Source: an uncultured Clostridia bacterium
GTDB taxonomy: Bacteria > Bacillota > Clostridia > Christensenellales > Borkfalkiaceae
Assembly (NCBI GenBank): GCA_949290575.1
Contig: CASESJ010000001.1
Coordinates: forward strand, 558,001-622,000
DNA: 64,000 nucleotides
Direction: 5' to 3'
Position 1 is the stretch's first letter; each line of letters opens with the position of its first letter. The notes beneath the pieces are model-generated. The model was not told where the DNA came from. It was given only the letters and a program-made list of their open reading frames with translations, and made no database searches. Both the position numbers and the translations under genes were made by a program. Shown here one piece after another: positions 35,682 to 44,000 of the stretch.

Positions 35682-36878
35682 TTATTTAATCGCCTTTGCT
35701 TCCATATAATATCTTTTTTCGTTGCCGTCGCCCATGGAGAACGTCTTTCTGGGCAGGTTGCCGCCGCTTATTATCAGTCTGAACAGGTCGTCCTTTTTAA
35801 TCGGGGGCAACATTATGCCCACGCCCTGATATGACAGCCTCTTAAGCTCGTCGTTGCCGTGAACATAGTCCACTTCCCCGCCGTGTTTTTCTATGAATGA
35901 AGAGATATACTCGTCGAGAGCTTTAATTCCCTCGGGAATGTTTTCGGGGAATTTTATCGCGCCGCGCCTGCCGTTTACAGCCACGACCGCCTTGCCGTTT
36001 CCGCCGAGGTTGAGACCTTTCATAAACAAATCTGTCTTCTGCATCTTGACGATGCGGTGAATGGGCTCGAATTTCAATGCCTTGTCGTAGATGTTAACCG
36101 CCTCTACGAGAGCGTACCTTGCGGGATGTACGGCACGCTGTTCGGCGTTAAGCGTATCCTTTATGCCGTCCCAGCACGCCTTTGCCGTAGCGAGCGAATG
36201 GTTGCCGTCGCCGACCGCGAAGAGCAGTCTCTGGAACGAACCGTACTTTGAATAGCACGTCATTGCGTCGCAGAGATTGTCGAAGGCGTCTATCACCGCG
36301 TGAGGATTGGTTATGTATGTGCCGCGCAGGTGTCCGCCGCCCATATTGAGGTCAAAATCGTACAGCACGTTGCCGCGCCTGATTGACGAGAGCACTTTAT
36401 TTTCCTTATCGTCGTATAAAAGCATTACATGCGGCAGCTCGATTGGCGCGTCCTTGCGTATGCGAACGCGGGGAGGTATCCTTTCGAGAATAGTCGCCTC
36501 GGTTGAGCGTATGAGCGCGGAGTTGCCCTTCTCGTACGAGTAATCTTCAAGGTCTATAGCCAGCACTATGCCCGTACGGGTGCCCGACTGCGTAGTTCTT
36601 TCAACCAGAATGAAGCCGTCCTCCACCGCGCGGAACATACCCGCATTGAGGTAGGAATACATAGTCTGATTGATTTTTTCTATGCGCTCCTCGGGTCTGT
36701 CCGAAAGGTATATTTCGGGGAGAATGAGCTTTAATGAAGAGGGTTTGTCGCCCACATAGGCATAGAGATTGCGCCAGTACTCTTCGTCTGAGGTGAACTG
36801 GTCGCAGGCGTTGACCGACCACGCAGACAAATCGTATGTGTTCGGCAGAAGAATGCGGGGAATTTTAATGGTGTTCAT
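35682..36878 (-). CDS. DUF1015 family protein
   Basis: A 398-residue cytoplasmic protein of the DUF1015 family. Diagnostic segments are IRSTEATILERIPPRVRIRK near residue 145, HVMLLYDD and FAVGDGNHSLATAK near residue 225. The family's biochemical role is not established; in other bacteria it is often encoded beside serA or serC, which has suggested a link to serine or amino-acid metabolism. Here it lies between the cdaA pair and aspartokinase. AGGAGGG precedes the ATG. Its fold is not evident from motifs, and I infer no reaction. Confidence 0.9.
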   Translation of the reverse strand: MNTIKIPRILLPNTYDLSAWSVNACDQFTSDEEYWRNLYAYVGDKPSSLKLILPEIYLSDRPEERIEKINQTMYSYLNAGMFRAVEDGFILVERTTQSGTRTGIVLAIDLEDYSYEKGNSALIRSTEATILERIPPRVRIRKDAPIELPHVMLLYDDKENKVLSSIRRGNVLYDFDLNMGGGHLRGTYITNPHAVIDAFDNLCDAMTCYSKYGSFQRLLFAVGDGNHSLATAKACWDGIKDTLNAEQRAVHPARYALVEAVNIYDKALKFEPIHRIVKMQKTDLFMKGLNLGGNGKAVVAVNGRRGAIKFPENIPEGIKALDEYISSFIEKHGGEVDYVHGNDELKRLSYQGVGIMLPPIKKDDLFRLIISGGNLPRKTFSMGDGNEKRYYMEAKAIK

Positions 36879-36889
36879 GCAAACCCTCC

Positions 36890-37006
36890 TTAAACATTGG
36901 GCATGTTTATCAGCATAACCGCTATTGCGGCTATGACAAGGGCGAGAATTTTGATGTCGATATTTTTAGTGAATAAATCTTTGAAAAATTTGCCGGGTTT
37001 TTTCAT
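36890..37006 (-). CDS. 38-residue membrane peptide coupled to cdaA (CdaR/YbbR-like N-terminus)
   Basis: A 38-codon frame with GGAGA six bases before its ATG, which begins one base after the cdaA stop. It has a basic start (MKKPGKFFKDLF), then one hydrophobic helix (ILALVIAAIAVML), and stops. This looks like the N-terminal anchor of CdaR (YbbR), the membrane regulator that normally follows cdaA, but the extracytoplasmic YbbR domains are absent: the stop is followed directly by the ribosome binding site of the DUF1015 gene. It could be a reduced CdaR that still contacts CdaA in the membrane. Coding status is inferred from spacing and composition. Confidence 0.65.
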   Translation of the reverse strand: MKKPGKFFKDLFTKNIDIKILALVIAAIAVMLINMPNV

Positions 37007-37007
37007 A

Positions 37008-37811
37008 TCAGTTCTCCGCGGTCAGGTCGGACCAGTAATACTGCGAAAGCGCATTTTTGAGGTCGGCGTCGCTGGCATAGCGTTTTCTGACCTCGCCGTT
37101 CTTTACTATCGAAATTATGCCCGTTTCCTCCGAGACGACGATTGCCGTCACCGAAGCGACCGACGTGACGCCGAGCGCGGCGCGGTGACGCGAACCGAGC
37201 TCCTGAGGAAGGTTGTCGTTCTGAATTATCGGAAGGAAACAGCCCGCCGCATGAATTTTGTCGCCCTCTATTATCATTGCTCCGTCGTGCAGGGGAGCTT
37301 TGGGATAGAAGACCGCCTCTATCATTGGCGCGTTAATGTCGGCATTGATTACCGTGCCCGAGGAGATTATACCCTCGGGGAGGTTGTCGTTGGAGAGCAC
37401 TATGAGCGCGCCGACGTTGCTCTTGGACATATCCTGTATGGCGTGTATCGTCTCCTGAATTATCTTTTCGATGTGGCTTACCGTCATATCCGACTTGCCT
37501 ATGTGATGTCTTGCGCCGGCGTCAAGCATAGAACGCTTGATTTCGACGTTGAACATCGTTATTACGGCTATCGCCACGAGGAAGACGAGAATTAAGAGCG
37601 TCTGCGAATTGATATTGTCTGAAAACGAGCAGGCAAGCCCGAAAACCAGTACTGCCGCACAGACTATTGCAATGAATTTGCCGCCCTTGTTCTCCTTTAA
37701 AACCTTGAAAACGAGATAAAAAAGCACGGCAAAAGCAATGAACTGCACCGCGTACGTCCAGTCCATGCCGTTCCACATACCTACGAATTTACGTCCTATT
37801 TTTTCCCACAT
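37008..37811 (-). CDS. cdaA: Membrane diadenylate cyclase CdaA
   Basis: A 267-residue enzyme that makes c-di-AMP from two ATP. Three N-terminal helices (residues 15-85) are followed by the DAC domain, with GALIVLSNDN, the metal-binding LHDGAMII near residue 185 and the ATP-binding SRHRAALG near residue 215. Length and layout match CdaA rather than DisA. c-di-AMP controls potassium and osmolyte uptake, cell-wall state and, in some Bacillota, pyruvate carboxylase and thus aspartate supply. It is the first gene of a four-gene operon (cdaA, small peptide, DUF1015, lysC). The usual glmM partner is not present. The upstream gap 37812-37949 is AT-rich with a TATAAT but no clear -35. Confidence 0.96.
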   Translation of the reverse strand: MWEKIGRKFVGMWNGMDWTYAVQFIAFAVLFYLVFKVLKENKGGKFIAIVCAAVLVFGLACSFSDNINSQTLLILVFLVAIAVITMFNVEIKRSMLDAGARHHIGKSDMTVSHIEKIIQETIHAIQDMSKSNVGALIVLSNDNLPEGIISSGTVINADINAPMIEAVFYPKAPLHDGAMIIEGDKIHAAGCFLPIIQNDNLPQELGSRHRAALGVTSVASVTAIVVSEETGIISIVKNGEVRKRYASDADLKNALSQYYWSDLTAEN

Positions 37812-37949
37812 GGCGGCTCTCCGAGCAATTTTGTTTACCCGCGCGTCCTATGCGCGCCTATAAAAATATTATATTATGTTTTGTAATAAAAATAAAGCGT
37901 TTTTTCCTCTATATTTTTTTCAGAGAGGCAATATTTGCCCGCGCTTTTT

Positions 37950-38921
37950 TCAGCCGAGCAGTACATTGGCGATTGCGCCGTCGAATGCGCCCTCCGGCGT
38001 CAGCTTGCCCGAACGCATATCTGCCGAGACGTCATACAGAACGCGCGTCAGCCGCTCAAGCTTTTCCCTGCCCAGAGCAGTTGCCTGCTCGCGGCTCTTT
38101 TTTACTCCGTATTCCTTCATCTTAAGCTTCGTCGCGACGGCGGCGTCGCTCTCCGAAGAGGAAAGCATTATTAGAAGATTTTTAAAATACCTGTGCAGCG
38201 ACGATATTATGATATTTCCGTCCGTGCCCTTAGAGAGCATATCCGTATACACGGCGCAGAATTTGCCGAAGTTGCGGCGGGCAAGAGCTTCGGTCATCTC
38301 GTAAATTCTGTAATCTGCGTCCTTGTAGACAAGCTCGCCTATATCCTCGCGCGTGAGTTGGTTTGCGCCATAAGCAATGAGCTTTTCGGTCTCCTTGCTG
38401 ACGCGCGACATATCGCAAAGACAGTACGCCGCCACGTCGCGGCAGGCGTCGACGTCCGCCGCCACCCCCGCCTTCTTCAGCGTTACGTACACCCATCTTG
38501 TGACCGTCTCCTCGTCGGCGTGAGAACAATCGACATAGGTTATGCACTTCTTCCTTTTGAGGTCCGCACCCTTGCCCGAGGACTGATTGACTATTATCAG
38601 TATGGTGCTTTCGGGGCAATTTTCAAAGGCATCTTTCAGGTTTTTTTCGTACTCCTGTTCGGTAGTGTGGAAATCGGTGACTTTTATTATCCTCTTTTCC
38701 GCCATAAACGGAAAGACCGTCATTGCCGACAGCAACAAAGAGATGTTCCTGCCCTTGAGGTCTGCGCCGTCGAAGGAGGCGAAATTGAGCTCGGGCATGG
38801 AGAGAAAGGCGTTTTTTATCTGCTCTTCGCCGTGCATGGCAAAATAGGCGTCTTCGCCTTCGAGAAGGTAAATGCGCCTGTCGCCTTCTTTTATATCGTT
38901 TTTGAGTTCGGTGTACTTCAT
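37950..38921 (-). CDS. holA: DNA polymerase III delta subunit
   Basis: A 323-residue clamp-loader subunit that opens the beta clamp during replication. The N-terminal domain has RIYLLEGEDAYF and the middle FMAEKRIIKVTDFH; the helical C-terminal collar is typical, with ANQLTREDIGELV near residue 195. The Walker site is degenerate, as is normal for delta. The start at 38921 follows GGAAAG; an in-frame start upstream would overlap comEC needlessly. It follows comEC by 25 bp, matching the conserved comEC-holA order. rpsT, often next, is absent. Confidence 0.93.
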   Translation of the reverse strand: MKYTELKNDIKEGDRRIYLLEGEDAYFAMHGEEQIKNAFLSMPELNFASFDGADLKGRNISLLLSAMTVFPFMAEKRIIKVTDFHTTEQEYEKNLKDAFENCPESTILIIVNQSSGKGADLKRKKCITYVDCSHADEETVTRWVYVTLKKAGVAADVDACRDVAAYCLCDMSRVSKETEKLIAYGANQLTREDIGELVYKDADYRIYEMTEALARRNFGKFCAVYTDMLSKGTDGNIIISSLHRYFKNLLIMLSSSESDAAVATKLKMKEYGVKKSREQATALGREKLERLTRVLYDVSADMRSGKLTPEGAFDGAIANVLLG

Positions 38922-38946
38922 AAAAAACTTTCCGCCGCAGGAAATT

Positions 38947-41049
38947 TTACGGCGCGGGCACAAGTCCCGTCAGAACAAGTTTACCATTATCGGCGATAAA
39001 TTGCAAGCATCCTTGCGAATATACGTCATAATCGCCGTCCTTTCCGTCAAAACACACCTGCGTTGCCGCATTGCAGGAAGTATTTTCGTACAAAGTTATG
39101 AGCAAATCGGTGCTTTGAATATCGATATATCTCCCCGCGCACACGGCGAAATCGACGCCGCCCGCACTCGCTCTGAGCGTGTATCCGTCGACGAACGAAT
39201 AGTGCGTTCCGCACAGCTCGAAAGAGCTTTCGTAGTGCGCCGTCGAACCGTCAGGCGCGGGCAGGACAATGCCGTCGGGCGGCAGATATATGTCTGCGAA
39301 ATCATAATCGAGCTCGTATACATATTCAGCCGCGCCCTCGCCGCCGAGAATTATTACCTTATCCGCGCCCAGCGGGCAATATCTGTTGATGAACGAGGTA
39401 AGTCTGCCCGTATACATTCCGTCCGTTACTATGAGAACGTTGCCCTCTGCGTTTCTCACGAGCACCATGCCGCCGTCGTAATATGCACCGACGACTATGC
39501 GCGTTTCGCTGCCGAACACCGCGCCGCCGAGCACCGTGCAGGTTGCGAAGCAGACCGCGCAGAGCGCGCACGCGATTGCGCGAGCCGAACGACAGAGATT
39601 GAACTTATCCGAGAGGGCGAAAATCGCCGCGAACACGAACAGCGCGGTCCACCACCCGCCGAAGCCCGATATGAGCGAATTTTCAAAGCCGAAAGTTACG
39701 AAAAAGTTAATAACCGCGCTGAGAGGCAGCAGCGCAGAGGACATAAACGAGGCGAGCGGCGCAACGACTGCACATATGACCACAGCCGCAAACGTGACTA
39801 CATACAGCGCGGACAGAAGGGGCAACACGAGCACGTTGAGTATAATTCCCGCGCCCGAAACATAGCCGAACGTCAGCAAAAGCGCGGGAAAGGTCGCCGC
39901 CTGCGCACCCGCGCTTACGGCTATGCCGCCGCACAGTCCGCGGGGCAGTTTTGTTCTTAAAAGCAGCCGCCTTATGTTTGGCGACAGAAAAATTATGCCG
40001 AGCATTGCCGAAACGGACAGCACGAAACCCACGTCGAACAGATTGAGCGGGTTTAAAAGAAGAAGTATTATTACAGCCACGCTGAGAGCGTTCAGGCTGT
40101 CGTATTTAGCGTATAAAAGTTTTGCCGCCGCGGCGACAGTGCACATTACGGCAGCTCTGACGGACGAGGGAGTAAAGCCGCACACGCCGGCATAGAGAAA
40201 GATTAAAATTATTATTGCCGCAAAGGAAATCTTTTTGTTTATCCTGAGAAAAGAGGCTAAAGCCGAGAGTACGCCGAAAAGCACGCCTATATGCAGACCT
40301 GACACGGCGAAGATGTGCGCCACTCCGCCATAGCGGAACGAGGACAGTGTCTGTAAGGACATATCGCCCGTGTCGCCCGTGAGCATAGCATAGGCGACGG
40401 CGGCGGTTTCGTAGTCGCAATTTTCATAAAGGACGGCATATATACCCTCGCGAATGCCGCCGAACAGCGAAAATGCATACTCTGAATTCAAATCGCCGCA
40501 GGCATTTGCGTAATACTTAATTCCGTCTGCGGCGCGGTAGTTTAGCTCGCCGTAGCAGAACAGATCGTACTTTTCAACGACGCCCGAGACGCGCACTTTA
40601 TAGCCTGTGCGGGCATAGCCCTCCGTCTGCTCGTCGATATAAATTATTATATCGCCGTCGAGCCCGCCGTATTCCGTCACGGCGTCGCTCAGTATGAGAT
40701 ACGTTCCGCCCGAGGAGGTTTCTCCCCTGCTCTTTACAACTCCCGAAATGTAACATAGTTCGCCCGTGCGGACGGACGAACTTTCGTATGAATAGAGCAC
40801 TCCGCCAGCGTAGAATACTCCCGTTATGAACAGGGCGCACGCAAGCGCGCAGAAGAGCATTGGTTTCCAGCTCCTTGTGACGAGGGCACAGACAATAAAA
40901 ATTACGGCTGTAAGAGGTACAGCCGCAATCATCCATATAAATTCTGCGCGATAAACCGCAAAGGCGTACGCGACTGCCACTCCCGCCGCGAGCGAGAGCG
41001 CGAGCACCAGAGGCAATCTGAAATTTGCAATCTTATACGCCTTTTTCAT
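38947..41049 (-). CDS. comEC: ComEC/Rec2-family DNA uptake channel protein, C-terminus divergent
   Basis: A 700-residue membrane protein. The N-terminal OB-type domain lies at about residues 85-180. The Competence domain has AYAMLTGDTGDMS and the diagnostic IFAVSGLHIGVLFG near residue 250, then about eight further helices to residue 500. ComEC usually ends in a metallo-beta-lactamase-like nuclease with HxHxDH; in this C-terminal 200 residues no such motif is present, only fold-like remnants (VVGAYYDGGMVLV, LGADKVIILGG). It may transport DNA without cutting the second strand, or have another role. It is 17 bp after the helicase-nuclease gene, with a weak ribosome binding site, and 25 bp before holA. 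Confidence 0.88.
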   Translation of the reverse strand: MKKAYKIANFRLPLVLALSLAAGVAVAYAFAVYRAEFIWMIAAVPLTAVIFIVCALVTRSWKPMLFCALACALFITGVFYAGGVLYSYESSSVRTGELCYISGVVKSRGETSSGGTYLILSDAVTEYGGLDGDIIIYIDEQTEGYARTGYKVRVSGVVEKYDLFCYGELNYRAADGIKYYANACGDLNSEYAFSLFGGIREGIYAVLYENCDYETAAVAYAMLTGDTGDMSLQTLSSFRYGGVAHIFAVSGLHIGVLFGVLSALASFLRINKKISFAAIIILIFLYAGVCGFTPSSVRAAVMCTVAAAAKLLYAKYDSLNALSVAVIILLLLNPLNLFDVGFVLSVSAMLGIIFLSPNIRRLLLRTKLPRGLCGGIAVSAGAQAATFPALLLTFGYVSGAGIILNVLVLPLLSALYVVTFAAVVICAVVAPLASFMSSALLPLSAVINFFVTFGFENSLISGFGGWWTALFVFAAIFALSDKFNLCRSARAIACALCAVCFATCTVLGGAVFGSETRIVVGAYYDGGMVLVRNAEGNVLIVTDGMYTGRLTSFINRYCPLGADKVIILGGEGAAEYVYELDYDFADIYLPPDGIVLPAPDGSTAHYESSFELCGTHYSFVDGYTLRASAGGVDFAVCAGRYIDIQSTDLLITLYENTSCNAATQVCFDGKDGDYDVYSQGCLQFIADNGKLVLTGLVPAP

Positions 41050-41066
41050 CTTAAGGTTATCTTTTA

Positions 41067-44000
41067 TCAGCCGAGTGAAATTTTGTCCGAAATGCTTCTT
41101 ATAAAAAGTCCCGTGCGCACGCCCTCGTCTATGCAGGCGTTGACCATGGCGGTAAGTTTATCCGACGTTCTGGGCACGCCGAGCTGCTTTATGACGGTTG
41201 TGACGAGTTCGTCCGCATACATGCTTACTTTGTCGAAGAGTATCGCCTTGATGAGCGAAATTACGTCGTAGGGCGTAAAGTCGGTATCCGACGTGCGCAC
41301 CTGCCCGTTGCTTTCGACGCGGTATCTCTCGTACTCGAGACACTTTTCATTCTTATAGTAATACGTGTTGGAGAGCATTTCCTCGCTCCTGAACGCGCAC
41401 GCGGCAATGAGCGTGGAAAGCTTGCCCTCGAGCTTGGAGCCGTATTTGGTTATGCCGAAGGACGACAGCACCCGCTTTATGAGGAACTGGTGCGAGACGG
41501 GCTCTTCCGCAGCAACAACCGCGCGTATGGCCTTTATGAGGTCGGCGTCGCACTCGCCCGACAGTATCGAGGCGGGGTCAACAGTCTTTTCGTCCAGCTT
41601 GGCAAAGCGATAGGGTCGCTTGTATGTCGTCGCCGTCACCTTTGCCGAGGACGTCAGCTTGTCGAGGTACTCCTTTATCTTTTTAATCTCGCGCTTGGGA
41701 TTGTTGAAGAAGTTAATGGAGTACAGCCTTATGACGTTCCAGTTGTTCCGCTTGAGCGTCTGAACCTGCATTACCGAACGGTCCTTTACAGAGAAGTCCG
41801 TAGTGCCGTCGCACAGTATTGCAAGTATGAAGTTGTGCTTGTTCTTTGGGTCGACAACGCCGACGTCTATCTTGAAGTCGGAGACGCCCACGTCGCAGCG
41901 GCACTCGTAGCCGTAGGACGAGAGCTCTGCCGCGACATACTTGCCTATGCTCTTCTTGTTGATTATCATCTCGTCGCTGGGCGCGGCAATGGTCGTTCTG
42001 CCCTTTTCGGCAAACTCGAGGAAAGCCTTGAGCCCCGCAACGCCGCGCGAAGTCGTGCGCGACAAATCTATCATGGAATAGCGCATGGACGAGAAAATTA
42101 TCATCTCTTCCCTCGCTCTCGAGACAGCCACGTTGAGCCTTCGCCAGCCGCCGAGCTGGTTCAAAGGACCGAAGTTGAGCGAAATTTTGCCCATGGCGTC
42201 CGGTCCGTAGCACACTGAAAAGAGTATGACGTCGCGCTCGTCGCCCTGCACGTTTTCGAGGTTCTTGACGAACAGCGGCTCTTCCCTGTCGTATGCCGCC
42301 TCCTCCAGACCCTTTTCGTTGAGGCGTTTGTTGAGCAGCTTTTCTATATACACCTGTTGGGGCGTGGAGAACGTGACAATGCCTATGCTCGAATTGCGCG
42401 AGCCTGCGTCCTTGAGACGGGCAATTACCTCTTCCACGAGGGCTTCCGCCTCCTGCCTGTTGCACTTTGAACCGCCGCGCTCGTAGACGCCGCTCTGTAT
42501 ATAGCGCAGCTTTACCCTGCTGTCGAGCGCGTCGGGCGAGGGGAACGTGCACAGTCTGGACGAATAGTACATTATGTTCGAGAAGGCAATAAGGCTCTCG
42601 TGCTTGGAGCGGTAATGCCAGTTGAGGTGCTTTTCGGGAATGCCGAGGGCGAGGCAGTCGTCGAGAATGCTGTCCAGGTCCTCCGCCTCGAGGTTGTCCT
42701 CGTCCATCTCCATATTGACGAAGAAGGACGTGGGCGGCATCTGCTTGGGGTCGCCGACTATAATCGCGCTCTTTGCGCGGGCGAGCGAGGGCACTGCCTC
42801 GCAAGTGGGCATCTGCGAAGCCTCGTCAAAGATGACTATGTCAAAGAGCTGAGGGTCGGGCGGCAGATACTGCGAGACCGTGTAAGGGCTCATCAGCATG
42901 CAGGGCGCGACGACCTTTAAAAGCTCGGGGAAGTCTGTAAGCAGACTGCGCAGGTTAAAGCCGCGCATGTTGCCCTTAATCTGGCGGTTGAACGCCATAA
43001 GTTCGAGCGCGAGCGGTCCCTCCGTCTGCGACGAGGGCAGACGCGAGACGAGGTCGTGACGTATCTTGCGCCGCGTCAGGGAGGTGTATTCCTCTATCAC
43101 CTGCGAGAAGTTCTGCGCAGTCTCGTCCAAAAGTGCTGCCGAGAAGGACGAAAGTGCCTCGTCCGCGGGTATATTCGTCTGTATGAAGTTGCGATAGACG
43201 TTCTTTCTGAACGCCGAAAGTATCTTTTCGCCGCTTATCTGTCCCGACTCCATCGCGTCGGTTATGAAGGTAAGTCCGCTCTCGTTGAGCTTCTTGGCTG
43301 TCGCCTTGTACATGCACCACGCGGGCAACATGTCGATATTGTCTATGAGCGCGGAGCACTTTGATGTATAGAAGTCGAACAAATCGTCGTCGCCGACTAT
43401 GTTTTTATCTGACTTGATGACCTTGAGGAAGTTGTCGCAAGCTTTGACGAACGCCACGGCTGCCGATATGAAGCCCGTAAGCAGCGGATAGAGATATCCG
43501 TCCGCGGCGCGGGCGCAAACGCTGTTGAACGCGTCGCCGTTGTAGTCCATGAACACGCTCGCACAGCTCTCATGCAGTGCGTAGATGGGGCGCATATACT
43601 CCTCGCGCTTCTTGTCGTTCAGACTGCCGCCTATGCCGACGAACGCCGAGGAAAGATTTGTAAAGCCCAGAATTTTGCGCTTTGCCTGCTCTATTTCGTA
43701 TGCGCGCTTGACCCATTCGAGCTCCTCGCTCTCGGCAAGCGGCGTGCGGGAACAGCGGTTAATCTTTTTGATTACCGCCAGGAGCACCTTGGACGAGCGG
43801 TAGTTTTCGCCCCAGTTTTCTATTTCGCTGTCGATATCGTCGGCAAGCCTGCCGATATCGGGCAGAGTTTTAAAGCGCGTCAGCCAGTTGTTGACTTCGG
43901 CGTCGTAGCGCAGATTTGCGTTATAGAACACGTAAAAATCGCTCTCGTCGCAGCTGAAGAAATTCTTGAGCCTGTCCTCCTTGAGCACGGTGGCGATTTC

